64,000 nucleotides of DNA, from positions 40,701 through 104,700 of the forward strand of contig NZ_MJAJ01000028.1 of NCBI RefSeq assembly GCF_001746365.1. The letters are read 5' to 3'. Below are positions 50,376-59,890 of the stretch, piece by piece. The position numbers and the translations under genes were made by a program. Every line of letters starts with the position of its first letter. Position 1 is the stretch's first letter. The notes beneath the pieces were generated by a model. It had not been told where the DNA came from. It did not search any database and was given only the letters and a program-made list of their open reading frames with translations. Origin of the DNA: Streptomyces sp. LUP30 (GTDB taxonomy: Bacteria; Actinomycetota; Actinomycetes; Streptomycetales; Streptomycetaceae).

Positions 50376-51029
50376 CTACGAAGCGCGGAGATACGGCTCG
50401 CTCGCCCCAGGGGCCAGCTTCTCAGCCAACTTCACGTAGGCGGCCTGTTCGATCATCTGCACCTGGAGCCGCGCCGGCGGGGCGAACCTCCGCCAGGCGG
50501 CGATCCAGCAGGTGAGGTCCCTTACCCCGCACGCCTCCAGGAAGTGCGCGTACCTATCGAAACGAGGAAGCGTCGCCCTGTCGGGACGGAGCATGTCTCC
50601 GATCGTGGACTTCTTGAGCTCACCTCCGGTCTTCTCCTCCAACTCCCGGTAGGACGGCCGCATGGCCCAGCTGTGCACCTCGCGCAGCTTCCGTAGCAGG
50701 TCCATAGCGGACGTCGCCGTCAACGGGTCAGGCAGGGCGGCGTCGATGACGTGCTTCGCCTTGATGTCGCTCGTCCGCCTCCGCGGCCCCTGCTCGGTGA
50801 AGAGCACGATGTACCAGAAGTCGATCGGAGAATCAGGCGCGATCCCCAGCAGGGCCCGGAGCGCCAGGAAGGTCGCCGGGTCGGGAATCGCCTCCGCCGT
50901 GAGGTAGCTCCCCAGGACCGTGGGGGTGACGTTCAGCTGTTTGGCCAGCTCCGCCCTACCGAAGCCGGATTTGCGATAAGCGTTGATCAGGGTCCGCCGC
51001 ACGACGTCCCTGGCGTCAAGCTTGACCAC
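50376..51029 (-). CDS. Helix-turn-helix regulator downstream of small membrane protein
   Basis: A 217-residue protein. The N-terminal helices (DVVRRTLINAYRKSGFGRAE, then LAKQLNVTPTVLGSYL) are an XRE-type DNA-binding domain. A second helix-turn-helix-like block occurs near residues 125-165 (SYRELEEKTGGELKKSTIGD, then MLRPDRATLPRFDRYAHFLE), and the end is helical (LTCWIAAWRRFAPPARLQVQ). GTG 51029 overlaps the end of the upstream small membrane protein gene by 14 bases. The plan resembles the pair at 62.3-63.6 kb. The membrane protein may tether or inhibit the regulator; this is inference. Confidence 0.65.
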   Translation of the reverse strand: MVKLDARDVVRRTLINAYRKSGFGRAELAKQLNVTPTVLGSYLTAEAIPDPATFLALRALLGIAPDSPIDFWYIVLFTEQGPRRRTSDIKAKHVIDAALPDPLTATSAMDLLRKLREVHSWAMRPSYRELEEKTGGELKKSTIGDMLRPDRATLPRFDRYAHFLEACGVRDLTCWIAAWRRFAPPARLQVQMIEQAAYVKLAEKLAPGASEPYLRAS

Positions 51030-51324
51030 GGTGTCGGACCTCCTTGCAGCCGCGCAGGAACCCGCCGATGGCATCGACGAGCACGGCCGCGAGCACTGCG
51101 GCGATACTTTCGATGGCGTGGCCGTGCAGAGTCCCCCACACGAGGGTGAGGGCCGCGAGCAGCGCTAGCAGCGCCCGGAACAGGCCGATGCCGCGGACGA
51201 AGCTGAGGCCGTCGGCGCGGGCGCCGTCGCCGGAGAGACCGAAGCTGCGGGGGACGCCGGGGAGGATGACGCAGCCGGGCCCGCAGAAGCGCAGGCCAGA
51301 CCGCAGCTCGAAGTGGATGTACAT
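51016..51324 (-). CDS. Small membrane protein
   Basis: A 102-residue protein with two likely transmembrane helices: GLFRALLALLAALTLVWGTL and IESIAAVLAAVLVDAIGGFL, in the second half. The N-terminal 45 residues are soluble and contain two cysteines. ATG 51324 lies 48 bases inside the region left of a 560-base gap. The gene overlaps the downstream regulator. No family is recognised; the arrangement suggests a membrane partner of that regulator. Confidence 0.55.
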   Translation of the reverse strand: MYIHFELRSGLRFCGPGCVILPGVPRSFGLSGDGARADGLSFVRGIGLFRALLALLAALTLVWGTLHGHAIESIAAVLAAVLVDAIGGFLRGCKEVRHRGQA

Positions 51325-51886
51325 CTGAGCCCCATTTTCTTAGGTGCCGGTACTTGGAGTGCTTGGAGGTGTTCGGGTGGAGCAACGAGGGGCCGTGAAC
51401 CCGTCGGCGCTTGCGCGCAGAACGAGCATGCCTGCTGGGGGCGGACGGGCCAAATTCCCTCAGACGCACCCGAATTGGCGAAATGCTTGGTTCCGCCCCG
51501 CCATTCGAGCAGGATTTTCGAGAGAACGCTCAGCTAGGGCCGTCCGGGCCTGTCCAGGGCTTATGACTTCCAGCTCGCTCATGTCGACTGTCCGTCCGAA
51601 AGTGTCCGAGAGTTTTGACTTCGGAATGGCCTAGGCCGCATCCTCGGGTTCATGAGCCGTCCGGTGCTTGGAGGGCTTTGGGTCGGGCCGTGAACCCGAT
51701 CTGTGTGACCCAGATCACACGTCATGTCAGGCCCGCGCTTTCAGTGCGGGCCTTACGTGTGTGGGGACGCGCCACGGCAGGGAGTCGGCCACCGACCGCT
51801 CCTCCTGCGCTCAACTCGAGCCAGCAGAAAGGAATGAACAGGTCGGATGCGTCTCCCCTGGGCCGTTCCCGGCCGATAATCACGCT
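51325..51886. other. Intergenic region with two hairpins
   Basis: No gene is supported. It holds GTGTGA-N6-TCACAC (51703-51720) and an AGGCCCGC/GCGGGCCT stem-loop (about 51729-51752) followed by TTACG, which could end transcription or act as a regulatory hairpin ahead of the gene at 51887. The region also reads through apparent promoter-like AT-richer sequence near 51590-51630. Confidence 0.4.
51729..51753. terminator. Possible stem-loop terminator
   Basis: An eight-base perfect stem AGGCCCGC/GCGGGCCT with a short loop. There is no T-run, as is common in high-GC actinomycetes, so the assignment is tentative. Confidence 0.35.
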
Positions 51887-53575
51887 GTGGCTGTCTATCC
51901 GAAGACCACGGAGACCAACGTTCGGCTCCCGTCGTGCGCCTTTGATGCGCTGACCGCGGTCATGGCCAGACACGGCACCTCGCGGGATGCGATCGTGCGC
52001 CGGCTCCTGGCCGAGCACGTCGAGCGGCAGGAGCAGACGAACCCCGACGACAGGCTGACCCACGTCTCCACCGTGCTGCGCTATCCGCCGCCGCCGCGCT
52101 GGCGAAAGGATCCCCGCCAGGACCGGCCCCTACGACTGCGGGCCAGCCCCGACCTGCTGGAGAGGGCCCGCGGGGTCTCGCTGGTACTGCCAGGGCAGTA
52201 CCAGCGCGCCTTCCGTGACTACCAGAGCCGGGCACTGACCGACGCCGTGATGACCGCCATCTGCGTCGACGAACCGTTCACGGACGAGTTCCTGAATGGG
52301 CTGCTTCCCCTCCTGCACCACCGCGCTGCCCGTAACCTGTGGAGGCTGGCGACCGCCGGGCTCTGTACCGGTCCGGAGCGCGCACTGCTGGAGGCCGCTG
52401 TTGCGGTGCGTGAAACGACAGCCGGGACACCCGAAACCGCGCTGGACCCAGACACGCGGCACCTGCTGGCGGTTGTGAACGCCCTCGAGAAGGACGTGGC
52501 CTGGCACTCCCCGGCCCGCTTTCAGGTCGCGGCCAATATCGCCCGCGAACTGCTCACTGGTCCGCAGGCCGAGGCCAACGAGCGGCTGCTGCAGGAGGAG
52601 GGCGAGGACTGGGACGATCTGTACCTGGACACCCTCTACGCCGACGAGGACCGTCAGGATCACCTGCAGCAGGGAACGACGAGCTACGACTGGAGCGGGC
52701 GCGGCGGGGGAGCGGTATGGCGGGCCGAGCGCCAGGTCAGCCTGGACAAACTCGGGGACTGGCTCACCGCCCGCATCCAGACGGACGCGGACCAGTACGT
52801 GGTCCGTCCGCCCGGCTGGGTGCTGGCCCGCCCGCCGGGCTGGCACGCGCTCGTCCCCGATCCCACACACCCCGGCCGGCTGCCGCAGCCGTACGCGACA
52901 TGGACGGACGAGGGCCGCGCCCTGGCCTTCCCCTACCGCAACAAGCAGGCCGTGTGGCCACTCCAGCACCAGCCCAATGGGCCGGGCTTCGAACCCGTGC
53001 CTGGCGCGGAAGCACTCCTCGCCCCCGCGACCGGCCTGAAGCCCGAGCAGCTCCTGAGCTACATCGAGGCCCTGCTCGTCGACTGGAACCACCAGTTCGA
53101 CACCGAAGACGACCCCGACCTCCGCCTCGCCCTGGACGTCCCCGTGGGCCCCGCCTACGACTTCGGCCTCATCAGCGACGAGGAACGCTGGCGCGCCATG
53201 GCCGAGGCACGCACGGCGACCCTGGACAGCATGGACGAAGTCATCGCCCTCCTCACCGATGGCGATTGCGACGAGGAGGATCTGCAGTACCTACGACAAG
53301 CGCGTGGCAACGTCCGCCAGTTCACGCACGCGGCCGCCCGCCTCGACTCGTCGATCGGGGCGCGGTTCCGGGTACACAAGGCGACCTGGCGATGGCCCGG
53401 ACTGTCGGTGGCCGACGAGTTCCTCGCCGGAACCTCCACCGACCTGGTGCAGTGGCTGGCCACCGTCGCCCACGCACGCAGCTCCCTGATCACACAGCAA
53501 TCCATGCAACAGGCATGGACCTACGCCTTCGACCGCTACGCCCCCCGAGCCCGCAGCGCCCGACGCCGTATGTGA
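51887..53575 (+). CDS. Ribbon-helix-helix-type protein with large unknown domain
   Basis: A 562-residue protein. Residues 1-50 (TNVRLPSCAFDALTAVMARH, then GTSRDAIVRRLLAEHVERQE) have the beta-helix-helix pattern of CopG/Arc DNA-binding proteins. The remainder is of unknown fold: YQRAFRDYQSRALTDAVMTA, FQVAANIARELLTGPQAEAN, WLTARIQTDADQYVVRPPGW, LLSYIEALLVDWNHQFDTED and LDSMDEVIALLTDG. GTG 51887 is chosen because the upstream frame crosses the hairpin region and looks non-coding. The large domain may sense a signal; the N-terminus suggests it binds DNA. No neighbour clearly belongs with it. Confidence 0.6.
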   Translation: MAVYPKTTETNVRLPSCAFDALTAVMARHGTSRDAIVRRLLAEHVERQEQTNPDDRLTHVSTVLRYPPPPRWRKDPRQDRPLRLRASPDLLERARGVSLVLPGQYQRAFRDYQSRALTDAVMTAICVDEPFTDEFLNGLLPLLHHRAARNLWRLATAGLCTGPERALLEAAVAVRETTAGTPETALDPDTRHLLAVVNALEKDVAWHSPARFQVAANIARELLTGPQAEANERLLQEEGEDWDDLYLDTLYADEDRQDHLQQGTTSYDWSGRGGGAVWRAERQVSLDKLGDWLTARIQTDADQYVVRPPGWVLARPPGWHALVPDPTHPGRLPQPYATWTDEGRALAFPYRNKQAVWPLQHQPNGPGFEPVPGAEALLAPATGLKPEQLLSYIEALLVDWNHQFDTEDDPDLRLALDVPVGPAYDFGLISDEERWRAMAEARTATLDSMDEVIALLTDGDCDEEDLQYLRQARGNVRQFTHAAARLDSSIGARFRVHKATWRWPGLSVADEFLAGTSTDLVQWLATVAHARSSLITQQSMQQAWTYAFDRYAPRARSARRRM

Positions 53576-53699
53576 CACCCACCGATACAACACCGAAGAG
53601 CCCCCGCCGTAGAACTGGATGCAGGCCGAGCAGAAAGCGCCCGGATTCCCGACATCCCGCGTACCGCACTCGTACGCCCGCCCGAGGGGGAAACCTTCG

Positions 53700-53996
53700 A
53701 TGCACAACCCGAACCGACCGCTGATCTCGTCCGCTGCCACCGGCATCAGCGGCATCGTCCTGGCCCTGATCGGCGCTCCGTGGTGGCTGACCGCCCTGGC
53801 CTTCACCTGCTTCGCCCTCGCCCTGCTCGTCACCGCCATCCAGTCGGTCTTCCCCCAGGAATCCGCCCACCGGCTGGCCTGGTGGCGTGCCCGCTGGAAC
53901 CATCAGCAGCGGCGCGGCACCCGCCCCCCGGCCCCTCAGACCACACGGCAGGCCCCCGTCCCGGGCCTCGATGCCCCTGACCACCATGGCGAGTGA
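53700..53996 (+). CDS. Small membrane protein
   Basis: A 98-residue protein with a hairpin of two transmembrane helices (LISSAATGISGIVLALIG and WWLTALAFTCFALALLVTAI) and a basic, Pro-rich cytoplasmic tail (WWRARWNHQQRRGTRPPAPQ). GAGGGGG lies 12 bases upstream of ATG 53700. The gene ends about 180 bases before the large helical protein gene, which is read in the same direction. Confidence 0.55.
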   Translation: MHNPNRPLISSAATGISGIVLALIGAPWWLTALAFTCFALALLVTAIQSVFPQESAHRLAWWRARWNHQQRRGTRPPAPQTTRQAPVPGLDAPDHHGE

Positions 53997-54178
53997 CCGT
54001 CCACCCGTCGGACGCCGAGCAGGCCGGCCCCAGTCCTGCTGTTCCGCACGCCGCTGCACGGCTGGCGGGACGCTGCTGGCGGCCAGCGCGCGGGGAGGAC
54101 CGACAGGTCGGACAGGCGGCCACCGCGTATTGGCGATACCCGGTCCGTCGGTGCTGGCCGGAGGGTTACGGTGCTGCG

Positions 54179-57100
54179 GTGAGCGACGGGGTGGGGGTGC
54201 CGGTCGGCGCTAGCGGGTTGCCGGAGGTCGACGATGCCCTGGCCGCCGCTCTTGAAGCACAGGGCGAAGCGGGCGTACGGGCGTTGGGGCTGCTGCGGGA
54301 TGCGCACCAGGTGCTGGCCGGGGAGAGGTTCGTACGGCCGGCGGAGGTGGCCGCGGCTTGTGTGCGCTCTGCGGCGGACGCGCTGCTGAGCCTGCCTGGC
54401 TCCCCGACCACGGCGGGCCTGAAGCCCGCAGCGCAGGGCCTGCTGGCCGCCGTGGACGCCTTCCCGTCGTCAGCCGTCGCCGAGGACTCCTCGCCCGGCA
54501 AGCCGGCCGCCTTGGCCGACACCCCCGACGCCAACCTCGGGGCCTCACAGGGCCCGCCGACTGCGGCGCGCGCCGGATGGGAGCGGGTGTCGACGGCGAC
54601 CGAGGTGCTACGCAGCGAACTGCAACGCCCAGGTGGCTTCCACCGGGCGCGGGCCCGCGGCATCGTTGAGCGGCTGACCGGTGCCACGCTCGGCGCGGCG
54701 CAGGAGACCGCCCTGGACGTGTGGGGAGCCGTCTACGGAGTGGCGTCGGGCATCCTGCACGGCGGCACCGCCGGTCCTGGCGAGGCGGTCCAGCTGTACA
54801 CCGAAATCCTCGGCGCGGCGCGCGAGTTGCTGGTTCCGCTCGCGGATAGGGCGGCCCGCGTCCTCGAATTCGCCGCCCTGCAGCAGCCGGGCGCCGCCGA
54901 GGCTGCCGAGCTCGCCCGCTGGGCGGATCCGCGCGCCACCGACTACTTCTTCCGCCGCGGCCCGGCGACGGCCTGGCTGGAGGTTCTGCAGGCGCACGCA
55001 CCGCACCTGCTGATGCCGGACGGAGCGGTGGGCGGACGGTGGCCGGCCGCCCCGTTCATCGACCACGTCGCCCAGCAAGACCCGAATACCGTCCGAGCGT
55101 GGCTGGCCGCACCGACCGACGATGACCCCGCGGCCGCACGCGTGCAACAGATCGCCGCAGCCGGACGGCCGGCCCTGGATGCGCTGCTTGGTCTGGCCAT
55201 GCGCCACCGGGACGTCGTCGACCCCAGCCAGATACGCGCCGTCCTCGCCGACCCCGGCGTACGGGACAGCGGCGGCGCGGCTGTAGGTACGACGCTGCGC
55301 CTGGCCGCGAGATGGGTGCGCGTCATCCCGCGCACCGAGCGGAAACGCGAGTGGATTCTCGTGGCCGAGGCACTGCTGGCCGACGCGGTCGAGGACGAGC
55401 ACGCCGGCCACCAGTCGCTGCGGGCGGTCGCCGAGCGCATGGCCGCCGCCGAGGCCCAGGCCGCCGACGCCCTGGCCGACGGCGGGGACGCCGCCGCAGC
55501 CGAAGCGCTGGTCGCGGCTGCGCTGGTGCATGAGGAGGAAATGCGGGAGCTGATCGCCGAGGAGGCGTCCGCGCGGCTGCCTGGTCACGAGGTCGCGGTG
55601 CTGCTGCGCGAACTCGCCTGCACCGCCTACCCGGCAGGCCGCGGCGCCGCCGCGCATCCGAACATCCGCATGATCCGGGCCGCGCTGGCCAGCCTGCTCG
55701 CCCGGGACACCGAGCTGGTGCCCGCCGCCCGCCCGCTTGTCTACGGCGCCGACTTCGACCAGGTGAACGCCCGGGACTCGGCTGCGTACGGCGGGCCGCG
55801 GCTCGCGCGCACCGTACGCGACCTCGCCGCAGCGGATGCGGACGCCGGCGTACACCTGGCCGAGCGCACCCGCCGGCTGACCCGGGTGGCCGCGGTCGAC
55901 GGCCGGCTGCACGACCGGCTGCTCGCCACGCACCTGGCCGGCCGCCCGCCAGCCGACTGCGCGGTGCCCGCCGATGGGCTGGACAGGCAGGAGTGGTGGG
56001 AGCAGGCCGTGTTGCTCGCCGCGCGCCTGGTGGCCGACGAGCCCGCGCCGGAGACGGCCCGCCTCGTCGACCTCGTGCTCGGCACCTGCCCGCCCGAGCG
56101 CGCCGCGCAGCTGGAAGCGGACGTCCGCACTGCGCTCGGCACCCCGCCGCCGGCTGCCCTGGTGGCCGAGGTCCTGCCCGACGACGCCGAGCAGGCCGAC
56201 GGGAGGGCCGAGCCGCTCGCCTCGTGGTTGCGAGTGTGGGACTGGTCGCCCGTTCTGCCCGCGCGACTGCTGGCCGGCTGGGAGCCGGTATTCGACGCAG
56301 TACGCCGCCTGGAGCCCGCTGGCCCGTCCGGCCCGCGCACCGTGCCCATACGGGAACCGGTCAAGGCGACCACGGTGCTGGACGCCGAGGACCTGGCCGA
56401 GGTGGCAGCCGCCCGCGGACCGGCGGCGGCAGCGACCGCTCTGGCCGCCGCCAAGGACGTCGGCGCCGACGGCTACGCGGTGGTCCTTCACCGCCTCGTC
56501 GCCGCCGACCCGGCCGCCTGGACGGCCGACGTGCCTGCCGTCTTGGCCGCCCTGCAGCTGCCGGAACTCGGCGCGTTCTACCTTGCCGCGGCCGCCATCC
56601 TCGCCGACCGGCCCGGCGTTCTCTCCGACGGCGCCCTTGCGGCCGCTGCCACCGCGGTTCTCGACGTGCGCCGCCGCCTCGACGAGACAGCCCCCGCCAG
56701 CAGTGCTGCGGCCGCCGAGGACCGGTCCGCCGCAGGGTCCTTCGCCGACCAGGCACTGTTCGACCTGATCACCACCGTGTGGCGCACCGACACCGCCCTT
56801 CCCGGCGATCAGGAAAGGACGATCTTGGCCCGTCTGCACGTGCTGGCCGCTCCGCTGACCCGCCCCGCCGCCGCCCAGGCCCCGGACACCCCCGGCGACG
56901 TCTCCGGCCCGGCCGACAGAAGAGCGGACGCGCCGCTGCTGGGCTCGGACCCGTCCGTGCGGGCGCTGGGAAGCATGCTCGAGTACGCCGTCCACCAGGC
57001 CCGCACGCAAGGAGAGATGCTCGCCGACGTCCTTCAGGCGGTGTCCGGCGCGCTCGCCGCGTGCGGGGACCAGGACGCGGTGGCCACCGCAATCGGAGTG

Positions 57101-57592
57101 CACCTGCCCGCCCTGCACCGGTACGCCCCCGCCTTCACCGCCGCACACCGCACCGCGCTGTACGCTCTCGCGCCCGGCAGGCACTCGCCAGCCGCCTCCT
57201 GGCTGCGCTGGGGCGCGACCGACCGAGAGATCCTCGCCGCCCTGAAGCGCTCCGAGCTTCTTGCCGCGCTGCGCGACGCCCGCCCCGGCGCCGCCTCCCA
57301 CACGGCGGCCGCGCTCCTGGCAGCCCCGGCCCTCCTCGGCGATCTCGCCACCTTCTGGGCCGAGTTGGCCACCGGCGCCGGGGGAGTGGAAGCAACCGTT
57401 CTGCTGCTGGCCGCGATCGCCTCCCGCACCCCGCGCACCGACGATCCCATCCCGCCCGACGCCTCCGGCCGACTCGCCGCAGCGGCCGACCACTGGCGCG
57501 CCGCGCTCGCGGCCGGCTGCCGCCCGGGGCCCTCGCCGGCGCGGGCGCCCTCGCGGACGCCGGCCTCGATGAGGACCTGTGGCTGTCCCTGA
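54179..57592 (+). CDS. Large helical repeat protein, frameshifted near its end
   Basis: A very long alanine/arginine/leucine-rich helical protein (about 1137 residues to the first stop) without recognised domain. Repeated helices such as LDALLGLAMRHRDVVDPSQI, RAVAERMAAAEAQAADALAD and AALQLPELGAFYLAAAAILA suggest an alpha-solenoid scaffold. GTG 54179 is preferred; an upstream frame from 53993 is Arg-rich and lacks a ribosome-binding site. Near 57510-57530 the frame changes: the first frame ends in low-complexity text at 57592, while clear coding (LADAGLDEDLWLSLMRASAE, then LVAERAARHPDSADALVLTA) continues in another frame to 57870. A single-base indel in a GC-rich stretch, either a genuine mutation or a sequencing error, explains this. 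Confidence 0.6.
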   Translation: MSDGVGVPVGASGLPEVDDALAAALEAQGEAGVRALGLLRDAHQVLAGERFVRPAEVAAACVRSAADALLSLPGSPTTAGLKPAAQGLLAAVDAFPSSAVAEDSSPGKPAALADTPDANLGASQGPPTAARAGWERVSTATEVLRSELQRPGGFHRARARGIVERLTGATLGAAQETALDVWGAVYGVASGILHGGTAGPGEAVQLYTEILGAARELLVPLADRAARVLEFAALQQPGAAEAAELARWADPRATDYFFRRGPATAWLEVLQAHAPHLLMPDGAVGGRWPAAPFIDHVAQQDPNTVRAWLAAPTDDDPAAARVQQIAAAGRPALDALLGLAMRHRDVVDPSQIRAVLADPGVRDSGGAAVGTTLRLAARWVRVIPRTERKREWILVAEALLADAVEDEHAGHQSLRAVAERMAAAEAQAADALADGGDAAAAEALVAAALVHEEEMRELIAEEASARLPGHEVAVLLRELACTAYPAGRGAAAHPNIRMIRAALASLLARDTELVPAARPLVYGADFDQVNARDSAAYGGPRLARTVRDLAAADADAGVHLAERTRRLTRVAAVDGRLHDRLLATHLAGRPPADCAVPADGLDRQEWWEQAVLLAARLVADEPAPETARLVDLVLGTCPPERAAQLEADVRTALGTPPPAALVAEVLPDDAEQADGRAEPLASWLRVWDWSPVLPARLLAGWEPVFDAVRRLEPAGPSGPRTVPIREPVKATTVLDAEDLAEVAAARGPAAAATALAAAKDVGADGYAVVLHRLVAADPAAWTADVPAVLAALQLPELGAFYLAAAAILADRPGVLSDGALAAAATAVLDVRRRLDETAPASSAAAAEDRSAAGSFADQALFDLITTVWRTDTALPGDQERTILARLHVLAAPLTRPAAAQAPDTPGDVSGPADRRADAPLLGSDPSVRALGSMLEYAVHQARTQGEMLADVLQAVSGALAACGDQDAVATAIGVHLPALHRYAPAFTAAHRTALYALAPGRHSPAASWLRWGATDREILAALKRSELLAALRDARPGAASHTAAALLAAPALLGDLATFWAELATGAGGVEATVLLLAAIASRTPRTDDPIPPDASGRLAAAADHWRAALAAGCRPGPSPARAPSRTPASMRTCGCP

Positions 57593-57870
57593 TGCGGGCC
57601 AGCGCCGAGCACACCCCCACCCTGACGGACGCCGACCTCGTCGCCGAACGCGCCGCCCGCCACCCGGACAGCGCGGACGCGCTCGTCCTGACCGCACACC
57701 TGGTCACCCATCCCGCCGGGAGCGGGCAGAACGCAGCCGTACGACGTCACGCCCGCGCCCTGCTGGACGCCGCAACGGCCCTCCCACAGGACGAGCGCCC
57801 CTCCGAGGTACAGAAGCTGAGTAGGGCGCTGGTCAACGCAGGCGACATTGATGCCGCCACCCGCGGGTGA
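57593..57870 (+). pseudogene. Out-of-frame 3' end of the large helical protein gene
   Basis: This segment encodes the continuation of the preceding protein (SAEHTPTLTDADLVAERAAR, then HARALLDAATALPQDERPSE, ending in GDIDAATRG and a stop at 57868-57870), but in a frame shifted relative to the main frame. Restoring one base near 57515 would give a protein of about 1230 residues. Confidence 0.6.
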
Positions 57871-58468
57871 GTCACCCGGCCCTCGCACCCGGCCTATACG
57901 GCTGCAGCCGTTCAGCACCTGGACGGCCTCACAGGCGCCCTGGTTGTCGGAACCATGCGCGCGAACCGTAGGCACGGCCGGGCTAGCGTTGCGGGCTACT
58001 CGGCGCCTACCGCCCAGAGCGCACCCCGCGTACGGCATGGGGCAGGCCCCGTCTATTGCACTTTCTGACAGGAGAGAGCTCTCGGAACCTGCCAGGAGTC
58101 AGGGCGGAAACCTCATAGGGGCGGGCGCCGGTGCGGTGATAGGGGGTACGCCTTCCCCGAGAGTTGTATCGCAGCGAGCTAGAGCTGCACGTTTTCGGCG
58201 CGGATTCCTGTACGGAAACGCTGCGAAATCCTACGCAGATTATCGGGCACTCGCCGCACACAATCTTGTCCCCAAAGTCCTCTGAGCTGCGTAGACGCGC
58301 TTTGTATGCCAGCCAGAGGGGTGCGATGGTCTCTCCCGGCGCAACTCGGTGCCACTGAGCAAGGGGGAGACAAATACGCCATCATCGGGGCGGCCATCAC
58401 CGGCGGTTGCACCGTCATCGCCGCGAACATCACGGCGCGACGACGAGGTTCGGGGGAGGATGCGCCGT
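57871..58468. other. Intergenic region without supported gene
   Basis: About 600 bases. The one long plus-strand frame (57848-58285) has poor codon bias and no family features. No tRNA-like or IS-like structure was recognised. The right end is marked by the inverted repeat at 58469. Confidence 0.4.
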
Positions 58469-58516
58469 GAGGTGACGTGACGCGAATCCGTAGCTCTGGC
58501 CGCGTCACGTCACCTC
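58469..58516. terminator. 16-base perfect inverted repeat
   Basis: GAGGTGACGTGACGCG (58469-58484) and CGCGTCACGTCACCTC (58501-58516) are exact reverse complements around a 16-base loop. The left-hand frame of the interrupted gene to the right ends inside it. It would form a very stable hairpin and serve as a bidirectional terminator, although a regulatory or telomere-like foldback role cannot be excluded. Confidence 0.6.
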
Positions 58517-58831
58517 GTGGAGAGGCGACCGAAGAGGCTGCGTCCGGCCGGTCGCAGCCGGAAGGTGGCGGTTGGCCTCGGTGTAGAGGTACTCCCGGGT
58601 GACGCCCAGGAACGGCCTAGACAGCATGCGGGCAGGCTCGGCGGGGGCGTCGATGTCCAGGCCGTCGACGAGGCGCCTGCCGTCCTCGAGGAGCTACTGC
58701 GCGGCATCCAGTACGGTCGAGGTCAGCGCAGCGCCGAGGTCGTCCTCGGTTTCCGCCTTCCTTCCCTGGCCTGGCCACCCCCGGGGCCCGGCACGGGCGA
58801 CGAGCCTGCCACCCGTGCGGCTCCCTGCCAT
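58505..58831 (-). pseudogene. Small gene with in-frame stop, possible pseudogene
   Basis: From ATG 58831 the frame reads MAGSRTGGRLVARAGP ... EDDLGAALTSTVLDAAQ, then a TAG, then continues in the same frame with LLEDGRRLVDGLDIDAPAEP, LGVTREYLYTEANRHLP and LRSPLHEVT to a stop near 58505-58507. The part after the TAG has strong coding bias and an amphipathic pattern. It is either a gene broken by one base change (CAG to TAG) or two fragments. No family match. It lies divergent to the TIGR02391 gene. Confidence 0.4.
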
Positions 58832-58919
58832 CCGACGACCTGCTGCCGACTTCGTACCGCCCGCTCCACCTTCGCCCGTAAGGCCGCGAAATGTCAGTGC
58901 TGAGCCGTAGCGTCGACCT

Positions 58920-59663
58920 ATGAACTTCCAGTACATACCGCCAGTTCCGGCAGAGCAGATCCGTCAGTTGCCCACGCGGGACGTCGCCCTCCTGCTTCTG
59001 CGGCATCTCGCCGGCAGCACCGGATACCTGCAGTACGTGGGCACCATGAGCTCGGCTGGGCAGGCGTTCCAGGCAGAGCCGGATACGGACGCGCTCGTGA
59101 ACCGCCTGTCCGATGCCTGGTGCTGGCTGGAGGCGCAGGCGCTGCTGACTCGCGAGCCCAGCCAGTCCGAGGCGTTCCGCCGGATCTCCTGCGACGGTGT
59201 GGACCTGGCGAAGGACCCTCAGGGCATCACGAGGTTCGAGGCCCGCGAACGGCTCTCCGGCCCGCTCCACCGCGACCTGGAAGGCACGGTGCGCACCAAC
59301 TTCGACCGGGGTGACTACGAGACGGCGTCCTTCGCCGCGATGAAGGCGGTCGAGGTCGCCGTCCGCGACGCCTCCGGACTCGACAACTCCCTGGTCGGAG
59401 TGAAGCTGATGCGCGAAGCGTTCCGGCCCCACGAGAACGGCAAGACCGGCGGCACGCTCGCCGACGCGGAAGCCGAGGGCGGCGAACAGGCGGCCACCGC
59501 CAACCTGTTCGCCGGCGCCATGGGCGCCTACAAGAACCCTGCCAGCCACCGCACCGTCGACTTCGACGACCCGATCGAGGCGGCAGAGATCATCCAGTTC
59601 GCCGACCTGCTGCTGCGCCAGGTCGAGCGCGCCAAGCGCCGCCGGACGGCGCCAACGACATAG
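58920..59663 (+). CDS. TIGR02391 (Ymh) family protein
   Basis: A 247-residue protein whose C-terminal half matches the Ymh/TIGR02391 family: FDRGDYETASFAAMKAVEVA, VRDASG, GVKLMREAF, ANLFAGAMGAYKNPASHR and an acidic EAAEIIQFADLLL end. The conserved ...NPxSH segment and four-helix layout relate it to HEPN-like proteins, and family members occur in mobile and defence regions. The N-terminal half (QIRQLPTRDVALLLLRHLAG) is family-typical. ATG 58920 matches the usual start. It stands alone downstream of an interrupted gene. RNA-cleaving or DNA-binding activity is unproven. Confidence 0.75.
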   Translation: MNFQYIPPVPAEQIRQLPTRDVALLLLRHLAGSTGYLQYVGTMSSAGQAFQAEPDTDALVNRLSDAWCWLEAQALLTREPSQSEAFRRISCDGVDLAKDPQGITRFEARERLSGPLHRDLEGTVRTNFDRGDYETASFAAMKAVEVAVRDASGLDNSLVGVKLMREAFRPHENGKTGGTLADAEAEGGEQAATANLFAGAMGAYKNPASHRTVDFDDPIEAAEIIQFADLLLRQVERAKRRRTAPTT

Positions 59664-59890
59664 ACCCATACACGGTGCCGGGGCGGGGCCTGGGCGCCCG
59701 GCCCGGTCGAAGTGTCACCCTACAAGCAGGGGTGCGACGGCCTGCAGGAAGCCCGCCTCCTGCCCGCCTCTGGAGGCGTCCCAAAGGAGCCGGCCGACAC
59801 CGGTATCCTCCAGCTTCACGTCCTGCGGCCGAGGATTCCGCTGCTCCTCCGGACGATCTGTTCCGCCAGGCGGGCAGCGGACGTAAGGAC

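Noticed and set aside
54608..57697. Minus-strand open frame of 1029 codons opposite the large helical protein
   Set aside because: Same GC-mirror effect; no ribosome-binding site and no domain, while the plus strand has consistent helical coding that continues after the frameshift.
57848..58285. Plus-strand frame of 145 codons after the large helical gene
   Set aside because: Codon bias is poor, no start site or family feature, and it overlaps the end of the real reading frame.
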